This document shows, in pieces, positions 1 to 9,004 of a DNA stretch of 64,000 bases. This stretch comes from Ga0077530 sp035565975 (GTDB lineage: Bacteria; Pseudomonadota; Alphaproteobacteria; Rhizobiales; Hyphomicrobiaceae): the NCBI GenBank assembly GCA_035565975.1, contig DATMRT010000130.1, forward strand, positions 1 to 64,000. Direction: 5' to 3'. The stretch's first letter is position 1, and each line of letters opens with the position of its first letter. The notes under the pieces are model-generated. The model was not told where the DNA came from. It was given only the letters and a program-made list of their open reading frames with translations, and did not search any database. The translations under genes were made by a program, and so were the position numbers.

Positions 1-288
1 AGCTATGGAATCCAGGTCGCCAAGCTCGCGGGTCTGCCGGGTCCGGTCATTGCCCGCGCGGGCGAGGTGCTGGCGCTGCTCGAAAAGACCGACCGCCGCT
101 CGAACGGTGCTGCCCCGGCGCTCGACGACCTCCCGCTCTTCGCGGCCGCCCGGCCGACATCGCCGGCAACGCAGCCCCAAGGAGCAGGGCCGCTCGCCGA
201 GGCTCTAGCCGCCCTCAATCCGGATGACATGAGCCCGAAGGAAGCGCTGGAGGCGCTCTATCGCTTGCGGCTACTGATTGGCGGCTAG
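1..288 (+). CDS. mutS: DNA mismatch repair protein MutS, C-terminal fragment
   Basis: These are the last 95 codons of MutS, the ATPase that recognises base mismatches and starts methyl-independent or methyl-directed repair; the body of the gene lies outside the window. The reading frame opens at base 1 with SYGIQVAKLAGLPGPV, the conserved helical segment just after the MutS ATPase core. A variable, Ala/Pro-rich linker follows, then a terminal helix (MSPKEALEALYRLR) that matches the usual MutS C-terminal dimerisation tail. MutS followed by glnD and murJ is a common gene order in Hyphomicrobiales, which supports the call. Here one extra gene sits between mutS and glnD. Confidence 0.92.
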   Translation, partial: SYGIQVAKLAGLPGPVIARAGEVLALLEKTDRRSNGAAPALDDLPLFAAARPTSPATQPQGAGPLAEALAALNPDDMSPKEALEALYRLRLLIGG

Positions 289-315
289 TTGGAGGCAAAT
301 GGATAGGATGCCCTA

Positions 316-1011
316 ATGAAATGGCTTGTGGGACTTATTGCATTGTTGGGCGGATTACTTCTCGCCTATGAAATTTCGTATCCCACCTACGCACATAAGT
401 ACCGAGTTGTTCTGACTTTCGACGTGAACGGACAGGTCCACACCGGACAGAGTATCATTGAAGTTCGCGCGTCCGCTCGACCCAAAATTCTTCCGGAGGC
501 TCAAGACGTCTTTTACTCAGTCAAAGGCGGCGCAGTGTACGTGGACTTGGGTAATGGCCGTGCATTGCTGGGCCTTTTGGTGATGGGCGAGCCCCCGTTG
601 TACCGTGCCGATGCCGCGATCTGGGCACCAGACGTATTCGAGGGGCCGGTCCGCCGCCCCCCAAGGATCAACCGATTTGAAAGCATCCGCATGTTCAAGG
701 GCGAGCGGCCAATTCCAGATCGCATTATGCCGCTTGTTGTCGAACTGACTGACGCGCATGATCCAACATCAGTCCAATGGATACGTCCCTCCAAGCTGCA
801 CAAAGATTTAAGGACCGAGATCACGCTCACAGAGGCTCGTATTCAGCTACTCGTAGACGCTGATGACGCTGCTGCGACGTCAAAGATCAAGACCAAAATT
901 CCCTGGATTGATGATGTCGAGAAGCTCAAGCTTTTCCCGGAGATGCTCAACGGCGAAGGGATTCGGATAATTGGAGCCTCTACCAGAGATCTGTTGCTGA
1001 GAGAGCGCTGA
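316..1011 (+). CDS. Membrane-anchored hypothetical protein, low GC
   Basis: A 231-residue protein I do not recognise. Residues 3-20 form one hydrophobic segment (LVGLIALLGGLLLAY), so it is probably an inner-membrane-anchored or exported protein with a roughly 210-residue soluble domain facing the periplasm. That domain is mixed, with several beta-like stretches (RVVLTFDVNGQVHTGQSIIEV) and no cysteines or obvious catalytic motif. The start has a plausible upstream GGATG-containing ribosome site. Sampled 60-base lines count 47 % GC, against 68 % in glnD, and codon use is less GC-biased than the neighbours. It interrupts the usual mutS-glnD junction. Horizontal acquisition is my inference from composition and position. 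Confidence 0.75.
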   Translation: MKWLVGLIALLGGLLLAYEISYPTYAHKYRVVLTFDVNGQVHTGQSIIEVRASARPKILPEAQDVFYSVKGGAVYVDLGNGRALLGLLVMGEPPLYRADAAIWAPDVFEGPVRRPPRINRFESIRMFKGERPIPDRIMPLVVELTDAHDPTSVQWIRPSKLHKDLRTEITLTEARIQLLVDADDAAATSKIKTKIPWIDDVEKLKLFPEMLNGEGIRIIGASTRDLLLRER

Positions 1012-1076
1012 CGAGCGGCTGGGGCGGGCACGCGGAACCGAACTCCCGCTCAGCGGCAAATCGTTGCGCCCAGCCC

Positions 1077-1199
1077 TCAAACAAACTGAACGAAGAGGCT
1101 CACCGCAAGGGATACAATGACGACGCTCGTAATGATGAGCATCCGATCGATCCGGCGGATGTATTCATCGGCAGTAAGGGCACGGGCTGGCTTGCGCAT
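1077..1199 (-). CDS. Possible 40-residue single-pass membrane protein
   Basis: A short reading frame with a charged N-terminus (MRKPARALTADEYIRRIDR) followed by a 20-residue hydrophobic helix that runs to the C-terminus (MLIITSVVIVSLAVSLFVQF). A GGAGAAG ribosome-binding sequence lies 5 bases before the ATG. This is the only coding candidate I see between the orphan gene and glnD (1012-1437). The rest of that gap shows no terminator or RNA I can name. Function unknown; a chance reading frame is possible at this length. Confidence 0.42.
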   Translation of the reverse strand: MRKPARALTADEYIRRIDRMLIITSVVIVSLAVSLFVQFV

Positions 1200-1437
1200 G
1201 ATCTTCTCCGGGACATCAGGGCTCGACCGGCACGCTGAACCTCGCCGGATCACGCTTCTGTCGTGCCAACGCGCGGGCTCTGCCGCTGTTTCGCCAGGAA
1301 CATGGAAATCCACAGCCAATTTGGGAGCGGCCTCATTTCGGGGATAGTCCCCTCAGGGCCGGCCTAATGCCTGCCCGACCCATGACGGCCTATTCCCGGC
1401 ACGGCCGAAATACGCTATTCCCGCCCCACCGAGTTGT

Positions 1438-4314
1438 ATGAAGGAGGGCGCCAGCGATTCGGGCGCACCTGGCGGGATATTGGCGACATCTCCCGCCGCG
1501 AGAGCGGACAGCATGGATACACTGGCCAATGATGCGCTGGCTCCGGAGCGGGAAGCCCACCGGCTGCTCGAGCCGCCGTATTTCGATCCTGCGGCGCTGC
1601 GCCACGAGCTGACGGCCATCTTCCGCGCCCACGACGAGAGCGCGGAGATGGCGCGATCCGCGATCGTCGAGCGCCTGCGCCTCCTCATGAGCGATGCACG
1701 CGCGGCCGCGCACGCCCAGCTCCTCCACGACGGCAAGGGCCGGCGCTGCGCCGAAGGCCTTTCCACATTCATGGATGAGCTCATCGCGCTCCTGTTCGAC
1801 TACACACGCGCGCACGTCTACCGCAGCAACAATCCGGCCGACACCGAGCGCCTGACCATCGTCGCAACGGGCGGCTACGGCCGTGCCCTGTTGGCGCCGG
1901 GTTCGGACATCGACCTCCTGTTCCTGCTCCCCTACAAGCAGACGCCCTGGGGCGAGAGTGTCGTCGAGTACATTCTCTATGTGCTCTGGGACCTGCGCCT
2001 GAAGGTCGGCCACGCGACGCGCACCGTCGACCAGTGCCTGCAGCTCGGCCGCACGGACGTCACCATCTGCACGGCGTTGCTCGATGCGCGCTACATCCTC
2101 GGCGACCGTCCGCTGTTCGACGAGCTCGTGCGCCGCTTCAGCCAAGAGGTGGTCAAGGGCGGCGAGCGCGCCTTCATCGCGGCCAAGCTCGCCGAGCGCG
2201 ACAGCCGGCACGGGCGCGCGGGCGGCTCGCGTTACCGCGTCGAGCCGAACATCAAGGATGGCAAGGGCGGCCTGCGCGACCTTCACACGCTCTATTGGCT
2301 GGCCAAGTACCTTGCCGGTGGCCCCGGCGTCGGCGACCCGATCGTGCAGCCCATCTTCACGAGCGAGGAGCAGACGACCTTCCGGCGCTGCGAGGACTTC
2401 CTCTGGACAGTGCGCTGCCACCTGCACTTCCTCACCGGTCGGCCCGAGGAGCGGCTGACCTTCGAGTACCAGCCGCAGCTCGCCGCGATCCTCGGCTATG
2501 CGAGCCGCCTCGGTCTCAAGTCCGTCGAGCGCTTCATGAAGCACTATTTCATGGTCGCCAAGGATGTCGGGGACCTGACGACGGTGCTCTGCTCCTGGCT
2601 CGAAGTGCAGCAGCTCAAGCTCTCGCCGGCATTCGACGCGCTCTTCGATCCCATGGGCTGGCGCATGCGCCGGCGCGTGCGCCGGACGACCGCATTCCGC
2701 ATCGACAACGGCCGCCTCAACGTGGCCGATCCGGACGTGTTCCGCCGCGACCCCGTGAACCTGATCCGCTACTTCGCGCAGGTCGAGGAGACAGGCTCGC
2801 TCCTCCATCCGCAGGCCATTCGCCTCATCCGGCAATCGCTGCGCCTGATCGACGACAATCTGCGCAACGATCCGGAGGCCAACCGGATCATGCTGAGCCT
2901 GATGACCGCGCGCGGCACGCCCGAGCTGACACTCAGGCGCATGAACGAAGCCGGCGTCCTCGGCCGCATGATCCCCGAGTTCGGCCGCGTCGTCGCGATG
3001 ATGCAGTTCAATCTCTACCACCACTACACGGTGGATGAGCACCTCATCCGCACGGTCGGCGTCGTCTCCGAGATCGAGCGCGGCGAGAGCGCCGACAAGC
3101 ATCCGCTCTCCCACGACATCTTCAAGACGCTCATCAACCGGCGCGTGCTCTACGTGACGGCTTTCCTTCACGACATCGGCAAGGGTCGCGCCGAGGATCA
3201 TTCGAAGCTCGGCGCCAGGATCGCGCGCCAGGTCTGCCCGCGCCTCGGCCTCAGCGAAGCGGAGACGGAGCTCGTCGCCTGGCTCATCGAGAACCACCTG
3301 CTCATGAGCAATATCGCCCAGAGCCGCGACATCGCCGACCCCAAAACGATCCGCGACTTCGCCGATACCATGCAGAGCGTTGAGCGCCTGCGTCTGCTGC
3401 TGATGCTCACCGTTGCCGATATCCGCGCCGTCGGTCCGGGCACGTGGAATGGCTGGAAGGGTCAGCTTCTGCGCTCGCTGTATTATGCGACCGAGCCGCT
3501 GCTGTCGGGTGCCTACGAGCCGCTGGCTGTCAGCGAGCGCGTGGACACCGCCATCGAGGCCTTCCGAATTGCGGCCAAGGATGCGCCGGACGAACTCGTC
3601 AGCAAGTTCGTCGACCGCCACTATAACGACTACTGGATCAAGACGTCGCTGCCGAAGCAGCTCGAGCACATGCGGCTCATAGAAGAGACCGAGGCGGCGG
3701 GGAAGAAGTTCGGCACCAGTTTCACGACCAATGCTTTCACGGCGGTTTCGGAACTTTCGCTGATCGCGCCCAATCATCCGCGCGTGCTGTCTCTCTTCGC
3801 CGGTGCCTGCGCGGCCGCCGGCGCCAACATCGTCGGCGCCTACATTGCCTCGACGCGCGACGGCTTCGCACTCGACACGTTCCTCCTCCAGCGCGCCTTC
3901 GAGCAGGAGGACGATGAGCGCCGCCGCGCGAGCCGGATCGCAAAATCCATCGAGCGGCTGCTTCGGGGCGAAGTGCGTCTCGGCACGCTCATGGGCAAGA
4001 AGTTCGCGGCCCCGTCGATCATCAATACCTTCACCGTCGACCCGGAGGTGATGATCGACAACGTCGTCTCGGACCACTTCACCGTCATCGAGGTCTCGGG
4101 TCTCGATCGGCCCGGCCTGCTGTATGACGTCACGACGGCGCTATCCGACCTCAATCTCGACATCAACTCCGCCCACATCACAACCTTCGGCGAGAAGGCC
4201 GTGGACACGTTCTACGTCACCGATCTCACCCGCAAGAAAATCACCTCGCCGCAGCGCCAGGAGGCCATCCGGGCGCGCCTGATCGATGCGCTGACCGGCG
4301 ACCCGCCTGCCTGA
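1438..4314 (+). CDS. glnD: Bifunctional uridylyltransferase/uridylyl-removing enzyme GlnD
   Basis: GlnD is the glutamine sensor that uridylylates PII proteins under nitrogen limitation and removes UMP when glutamine is high. All expected domains are visible over 958 residues. The nucleotidyltransferase motif GGYGR...GSDID lies at about 145-159. The HD-domain metal pair is His578-Asp579 in FLHDIGKG. Two C-terminal ACT domains span about 765-845 and 880-955 (second one: EVSGLDRPGLLYDVTTAL). An alternative ATG at 1513 (MDTLANDAL), preceded by GAGAGCGG, would give 933 residues, closer to typical GlnD length, so the start is uncertain. murJ follows after 32 bases and is probably cotranscribed. Confidence 0.96.
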   Translation: MKEGASDSGAPGGILATSPAARADSMDTLANDALAPEREAHRLLEPPYFDPAALRHELTAIFRAHDESAEMARSAIVERLRLLMSDARAAAHAQLLHDGKGRRCAEGLSTFMDELIALLFDYTRAHVYRSNNPADTERLTIVATGGYGRALLAPGSDIDLLFLLPYKQTPWGESVVEYILYVLWDLRLKVGHATRTVDQCLQLGRTDVTICTALLDARYILGDRPLFDELVRRFSQEVVKGGERAFIAAKLAERDSRHGRAGGSRYRVEPNIKDGKGGLRDLHTLYWLAKYLAGGPGVGDPIVQPIFTSEEQTTFRRCEDFLWTVRCHLHFLTGRPEERLTFEYQPQLAAILGYASRLGLKSVERFMKHYFMVAKDVGDLTTVLCSWLEVQQLKLSPAFDALFDPMGWRMRRRVRRTTAFRIDNGRLNVADPDVFRRDPVNLIRYFAQVEETGSLLHPQAIRLIRQSLRLIDDNLRNDPEANRIMLSLMTARGTPELTLRRMNEAGVLGRMIPEFGRVVAMMQFNLYHHYTVDEHLIRTVGVVSEIERGESADKHPLSHDIFKTLINRRVLYVTAFLHDIGKGRAEDHSKLGARIARQVCPRLGLSEAETELVAWLIENHLLMSNIAQSRDIADPKTIRDFADTMQSVERLRLLLMLTVADIRAVGPGTWNGWKGQLLRSLYYATEPLLSGAYEPLAVSERVDTAIEAFRIAAKDAPDELVSKFVDRHYNDYWIKTSLPKQLEHMRLIEETEAAGKKFGTSFTTNAFTAVSELSLIAPNHPRVLSLFAGACAAAGANIVGAYIASTRDGFALDTFLLQRAFEQEDDERRRASRIAKSIERLLRGEVRLGTLMGKKFAAPSIINTFTVDPEVMIDNVVSDHFTVIEVSGLDRPGLLYDVTTALSDLNLDINSAHITTFGEKAVDTFYVTDLTRKKITSPQRQEAIRARLIDALTGDPPA

Positions 4315-4346
4315 GCAACCTCCCCGACCGGAACCGGCTTGGCCTC

Positions 4347-5921
4347 ATGAGACTCTACAGCGCCTTCGCGACGGTCGGCGGCCTCAGCATGGTGAGCCGC
4401 ATCCTCGGCTTCCTGCGCGACATCCTGATCGCGGCCGTACTCGGCACCGGCATGATCGCGGACGCATTCGTCGTCGCATTCCGCATGCCGAACCTCTTCC
4501 GCCGCCTTTTTGCGGAGGGGGCTTTCAACGCAGCCTTCGTGCCCCTCTTCGCCAAGCGCCTCGAGACCGAAGGTGCGGGCACCGCGCGTACCTTCGCGGA
4601 GGAGGCGCTTGCCGGGCTCTTTGCGGTTCTGCTGCTCGTCACGGCGCTAGCGCAGATCTTCATGCCCTTTCTGGTGCTCGGCCTCGCACCCGGATTTGCC
4701 AGTGAGCCGGAAAAGCTCGACCTCGCGACCGCGCTCACCCGCATCGCTTTCCCCTATCTCATGTGCATGTCGCTCGTCGCGTTGCTCTCGGGCCTCCTCA
4801 ATTCGCTCCACCGCTACATGGCCGCTGCCGCGGCGCCGATCGTGCTCAATGTCGTGCTCGTCTCCGTCATGCTGTTCGCGCACTGGCGCGGCTATCACGA
4901 GGATGCCGCCGCCGGCTATCTTCTCGTGTGGGGCGTCGCGGTCGCAGGCGTGCTGCAGCTTGCCATGCTCTGGATTGCCGCGAAGCGCGCAGGATACGCC
5001 CTGCGCCTCGGGCTACCGCGCATGACTGAAGGCGTGCGCCGCCTCGTGGCGCTCGGCATTCCCGGCTTGATCGCGGGCGGCATCACGCAGATCAATGTCG
5101 TCGTCGGCACGATCATCGCCTCGCTCGAGGCGAGCGCCGTCTCCTATCTCTATTACGCCGATCGGCTGTATCAGCTTCCGCTCGGCATTGTCGGCGTCGC
5201 GATCGGCGTCGTGCTGCTCCCCGATCTCTCGCGTCATCTCGGCGCTGGAAATCACGCTGCCGCGATGGACAGCCAGAACCGCAGCATGGAACTTGCCCTG
5301 CTGCTGACGCTGCCGGCCGCCGTCGCGCTTCTCGTCGCCGCCGAGCCCATTATCCGCGTGCTTTTCGAGCGCGGCGCCTTCACGCACGACGACACGCAGG
5401 CGACCGCGTGGGCGCTCGCGGCCTTCGCCATCGGACTTCCGGCCTTCGTGCTCATCAAGGTGCTGCAGCCAGGCTTCTTCGCCAACGAGGACACGAAGAC
5501 GCCCATGCGCTATGCGGGCGTGAACCTCGTCATCAACGCCGCAGGCTCGCTCGCGCTGTTCTTCGGTTTCAAGGCCATGGGCTTCATGCCCCACGTCGGC
5601 ATCGCGCTCGCCACATCCATCGCGGCCTGGGTCAATGCCGCTCTGCTCTGGGGCACGCTCGGGCGGCGCGGCCATTTCGTGACGGACGATCGCCTCGCCC
5701 GCAATGTGCCGCTCATCGTACTCGCGAGCGTGCTCATGGGGGCGGGCGTCATCGGTGCCGATTACGTATTAGAGCCATGGTTGCGGTCGGGCGCCGGCAT
5801 GGCCGCTCAGGCGAGCGCGCTTGCGGCGCTCGTAGCCTTCGGCGTCGCGCTCTTCGCGTCGATCATCCTCACGACCGGTGTCATGACGCCTGCGCAGCTT
5901 CGGCGAAAGGTCGGGCGGTAG
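4347..5921 (+). CDS. murJ: Lipid II flippase MurJ
   Basis: MurJ (MviN) moves the peptidoglycan precursor lipid II across the inner membrane. The 524-residue product is hydrophobic throughout, consistent with 14 membrane helices. It has the conserved family N-terminus (VGGLSMVSRILGFLRDILIA) and the FRMPNLFRRLFAEGAFNAAF stretch containing charged residues of the central cavity. Length is normal for the family. It lies 32 bases after glnD on the same strand, as in many Hyphomicrobiales. The stop codon is followed at once by a palindromic repeat that separates it from the convergent dehydrogenase gene. Confidence 0.96.
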   Translation: MRLYSAFATVGGLSMVSRILGFLRDILIAAVLGTGMIADAFVVAFRMPNLFRRLFAEGAFNAAFVPLFAKRLETEGAGTARTFAEEALAGLFAVLLLVTALAQIFMPFLVLGLAPGFASEPEKLDLATALTRIAFPYLMCMSLVALLSGLLNSLHRYMAAAAAPIVLNVVLVSVMLFAHWRGYHEDAAAGYLLVWGVAVAGVLQLAMLWIAAKRAGYALRLGLPRMTEGVRRLVALGIPGLIAGGITQINVVVGTIIASLEASAVSYLYYADRLYQLPLGIVGVAIGVVLLPDLSRHLGAGNHAAAMDSQNRSMELALLLTLPAAVALLVAAEPIIRVLFERGAFTHDDTQATAWALAAFAIGLPAFVLIKVLQPGFFANEDTKTPMRYAGVNLVINAAGSLALFFGFKAMGFMPHVGIALATSIAAWVNAALLWGTLGRRGHFVTDDRLARNVPLIVLASVLMGAGVIGADYVLEPWLRSGAGMAAQASALAALVAFGVALFASIILTTGVMTPAQLRRKVGR

Positions 5922-6255
5922 CGATCGCGCCTTTGGCGCGAGCCGGGCTGGCCCCGCGCCCCACTGGGAGGGACACCCTCCCAGACCCGCCCGCCTTTAA
6001 TGGCGAAGCACGCCCGCGAACGCCTTCTTCCCCTTCTCCCCGTCCTACACGGGGAGAAGGCCGGGATGAGGGGCGGCCGCTTGCGCCGACGTTGCGTATG
6101 CCGCCGCCCCTCACCCTAGCCCTCTCCCCGCAAGAGCGGGGAGAGGGGACAGTGGCCCGCTCGCGCCAAACTCCAAGTCGATGAAAAGCGGGGGTTTGGC
6201 GGTGTCCCCCAATTGGGGCGTGGGGCGAAAGCCCCGCTCGCGCCAAAGGCGCGAA
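5922..6255. repeat. Two-armed dispersed gene-end repeat, copy 1
   Basis: A roughly 334-base element that fills the whole gap between the convergent murJ and dehydrogenase genes. The left arm starts one base after the murJ stop. It contains the palindrome TCGCGCC-TTT-GGCGCGA, then the hairpin GGGAGGGACACCCTCCC and a CCGCCTTTAATG tail. The right arm is its inverted counterpart (GATGAAAAGCGGGGG ... CGCGCCAAAGGCGCG) and ends five bases before the other gene's stop. Two further hairpins, CTTCTCCCCG/CGGGGAGAAG and CTCTCCCCG/CGGGGAGAG, lie in the middle. Related copies occur at 32416, 35164, 53869, 56511 and 59168. Confidence 0.88.
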
Positions 6256-6259
6256 TGGA

Positions 6260-7663
6260 TCACGCCGCCGGCAGGATCTTCCCCGGATTGAGGATGTTCT
6301 GCGGATCGAGCGCCTGCTTGATCGCGCGCATGGCAGCGAGGGCGGGGCCGTGCTCGGCCTTGAGGTACTTGATCTTGCCCTGGCCGACGCCGTGCTCGCC
6401 GGTGCAGGTGCCGTCCATGGCGATGGCGCGCTTCGCCATCTTTTCGATCAAGGCCACGGCAGCCGCAATCTCCTTCGAATTCGACATGTCGACCATGGGC
6501 ATGGTGTGGAAGTTACCGTCGCCCACATGCCCCACGATCGGCGCACTGAGACCCGAGGCGCGAATATCCTCCATGGTCTCGGCGACGCACTCGGCAAGGC
6601 GTGAGATCGGCACGCAGACGTCCGTCGCGATCGCCTCGCGGCCAGGATGCGCAGTCTTCACGGACCAGTAGCTCTCGTGGCGCGCCTTCCAGAGACGGCG
6701 GCGATCCTCTTCCTTCTCCGCCCAGTCGAAGCCGATGGCGCCTTCGCCGCGCGCGATCTCCTCGAAGATGCGGACCTGATCGCGCGTCCCCGCTTCGGTG
6801 CCGTGGAACTCCAGAAAGAGCATCGGCTTCACGGGCAGGCTCATCTTGGCCTGCTCATTGAGGATGGCGACGGTGGCCTCGTCGATGAGCTCCATGCGCG
6901 CGAGGCCGAGACCGAGCTGAATGGCCATGATGACGGAGTTGCACGCGCCCTCGACGCTCTCGAAGGGGCACACTGCGGCGAGCACGCTCTCAGGAATGCC
7001 GTAAAGTCTGACGGTCACCTCGGTCATGATGCCGAGCGTGCCTTCCGAGCCGACAAGCAGTTTCGTCAGGTCATAGCCCGCCGAGGATTTTCGCGCGCGC
7101 CGCGCCGTGCGAATGACTGTGCCGTCGGCCATCACGGCCGTTACGTTGAGCACGTTCTCGCGCATGGTGCCGTAGCGCACGGCGGTCGTGCCGGAGGCGC
7201 GAGTCGCACTCATGCCGCCGATGGTCGCCTCCTCGGCGCCCGGATCGACCGGGAAGAAGAGACCCATGTCGCGCAGGTGATCGTTGAGCTGCTTGCGCGA
7301 GACGCCCGCTTCGACCGTCGCATCGAGATCGCGATCGTGAACGGAGAGAATTCGGTTCATGCGCGAGAAATCGAGCGAGATCCCGCCGCGCGGCGCATTG
7401 AGGTGGCCTTCGAGCGATGTCCCGGCACCGAACGGGATGATCGGCACGCGATGGGTCGCGGCAATGCGCACGACCTCCTGCACTTCCTCGGTATTGTCCG
7501 GCCAGATAACAGCGTCAGGCGGCTGGTTCGGCAGCCAGGTGAGTGTGTGGGCGTGCTGGCGGCGAACTGTCTCGCCCGTCTGCAGGCGGTCACCGAAGCG
7601 CTGGCGCAGAATGCCGAGCGCGGTCGCGATATCGGGAGTGCCGGTGGACAAAGTCTCGGACAT
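6260..7663 (-). CDS. FAD-linked D-2-hydroxyacid (D-lactate) dehydrogenase
   Basis: A member of the GlcD/DLD family of FAD-dependent enzymes that oxidise D-lactate or related D-2-hydroxyacids and pass electrons to a cytochrome or the quinone pool. The N-terminal FAD-binding domain has IPFGAGTSLEGH and the DPGAEEATIGGM loop. The C-terminal oxidase domain carries the GHVGDGNFH metal-site motif and a TCTGEHGVGQGK ending. I chose the ATG at 7663 (MSETLSTG), which has GAGGAAG 7 bases upstream, over a GTG 18 codons earlier with no clear ribosome site; this gives 467 residues. The exact substrate (lactate or 2-hydroxyglutarate) cannot be told from sequence alone. It is 89 bases downstream of hemB. 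Confidence 0.88.
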   Translation of the reverse strand: MSETLSTGTPDIATALGILRQRFGDRLQTGETVRRQHAHTLTWLPNQPPDAVIWPDNTEEVQEVVRIAATHRVPIIPFGAGTSLEGHLNAPRGGISLDFSRMNRILSVHDRDLDATVEAGVSRKQLNDHLRDMGLFFPVDPGAEEATIGGMSATRASGTTAVRYGTMRENVLNVTAVMADGTVIRTARRARKSSAGYDLTKLLVGSEGTLGIMTEVTVRLYGIPESVLAAVCPFESVEGACNSVIMAIQLGLGLARMELIDEATVAILNEQAKMSLPVKPMLFLEFHGTEAGTRDQVRIFEEIARGEGAIGFDWAEKEEDRRRLWKARHESYWSVKTAHPGREAIATDVCVPISRLAECVAETMEDIRASGLSAPIVGHVGDGNFHTMPMVDMSNSKEIAAAVALIEKMAKRAIAMDGTCTGEHGVGQGKIKYLKAEHGPALAAMRAIKQALDPQNILNPGKILPAA

Positions 7664-7752
7664 CGGGGCTTCCTCGGATAGGACGAGCGCTTGGCGCGCC
7701 TCATGATTGGCCGTCACGTATAGTTCTGACGCTCTGCGGAGTCACCCGACCG

Positions 7753-8823
7753 TCATTGGGCCGACTTCAGCGCCTTCGCCGCCTCGGGCGCGAAGTACGT
7801 GAGAATGCCGTCGGCGCCGGCGCGCTTGAAGGCGAGCAAGGCTTCCATCATCACGCGATCGCCGTCGAGCCAGCCATTGAGGGCGGCGGCCTTGAGCATC
7901 GCGTACTCGCCCGACACTTGATAGGCGTAGGTCGGCACGCCGAACGTGTCCTTCACGCGGCGTACGATGTCGAGATAAGGCATGCCCGGCTTGACCATGA
8001 CCATGTCGGCGCCTTCGGCGATGTCGAGCGCGACCTCGCGGAGCGCCTCGTCGGAATTGGCCGGGTCCATCTGGTAGGTGCGCTTGTCGCCGATCAGCGT
8101 CGCATTCGTGCCGATCGCATCGCGGAACGGACCGTAGAAGCCCGAGGCGTACTTCGCGGCATAGGAGAGGATCTGGACCTCGTCGTGCCCCTCGCCATCG
8201 AGCCCCGCCCGGATGGCACCGATGCGGCCGTCCATCATGTCCGAGGGCGCAACGCAATCGACGCCGGCCTCGGCGAGCGCGAGCGCCTGCCGGCAGAGAA
8301 TGCCCACCGTCTCGTCATTGAGAATGACGCCGCGGTCGTCGAGCACGCCGTCATGGCCATGGCTGGTGTAGGGATCGAGCGCCACATCCGTGATGACGCC
8401 GATCTCGGGCACGGCGTCCTTGATCGCGCGCACTGCCCGGCACATGAGGTTGTTGGACTTAACCGCCTCGCTACCACGCGGATCGCGCAGCGGCCGGTCG
8501 ACATACGGGAATGGAGCGACGGCCGGAATACCGAGCTTCGCCGCCTGCTCGGCGGCGCGCTGGGCTTCCGCGATATTGAGGCGGTCCACCCCCGGCATAT
8601 GGGCCACGGGGGTGCGCGCTTCGGTGCTGTCCATGAGGAAGATCGGCCAGATGAGGTCGGCCGTGGTCAGCACGTTCTCGGCGACCAGCCGGCGGGACCA
8701 TCCGGCTTTGCGATTGCGCCGCATCCGGACGGCCGGATAGGCACCGGGCGCCGGAGTACCCGTGCCAGTGCCGATCGTGGCAGGCCGCGGCGCCTCGGCG
8801 CGCTCCAGCTTCAACGGCTTCAT
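7753..8823 (-). CDS. hemB: Delta-aminolevulinic acid dehydratase (porphobilinogen synthase)
   Basis: HemB condenses two 5-aminolevulinate molecules to porphobilinogen in haem, bacteriochlorophyll and cobalamin synthesis. The 356-residue product has the Schiff-base region MVKPGMPYLD and the family motif SGEYAML. The metal site reads DVALDPYTSHGHDG (residues 146-159), with Asp at the positions where zinc enzymes have Cys, so this is the magnesium-type HemB usual in Hyphomicrobiales and Pseudomonas. The start is ATG 8823 with GGGAG about 10 bases upstream; the frame stays open upstream to 9012 without family similarity. It diverges from pyrB across 181 bases that must hold both promoters. Confidence 0.96.
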   Translation of the reverse strand: MKPLKLERAEAPRPATIGTGTGTPAPGAYPAVRMRRNRKAGWSRRLVAENVLTTADLIWPIFLMDSTEARTPVAHMPGVDRLNIAEAQRAAEQAAKLGIPAVAPFPYVDRPLRDPRGSEAVKSNNLMCRAVRAIKDAVPEIGVITDVALDPYTSHGHDGVLDDRGVILNDETVGILCRQALALAEAGVDCVAPSDMMDGRIGAIRAGLDGEGHDEVQILSYAAKYASGFYGPFRDAIGTNATLIGDKRTYQMDPANSDEALREVALDIAEGADMVMVKPGMPYLDIVRRVKDTFGVPTYAYQVSGEYAMLKAAALNGWLDGDRVMMEALLAFKRAGADGILTYFAPEAAKALKSAQ

Positions 8824-9004
8824 GCGTTTGGCTCCCGGGAGGTTGTAGGACCCAGCCTGGCCGGCTGTGTGGCCCGCGGGCATCGAAGTGGCCGAAATCA
8901 TTCTTATTCTACGCCTGACCGCCCGCCTGTCCACGGGTCTAGCGATCGTGTCGCGGAAGGGCCCCTTGCGCTGCAAAAAAGAGGGGCGTAGAAGACCGGC
9001 TTTA

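Noticed and set aside
1390..4077. An 895-codon open frame on the minus strand across glnD
   Set aside because: It is antisense to an unambiguous glnD. Long antisense frames are expected in GC-rich genes, and its protein has only low-complexity Arg/Glu/Ala composition.
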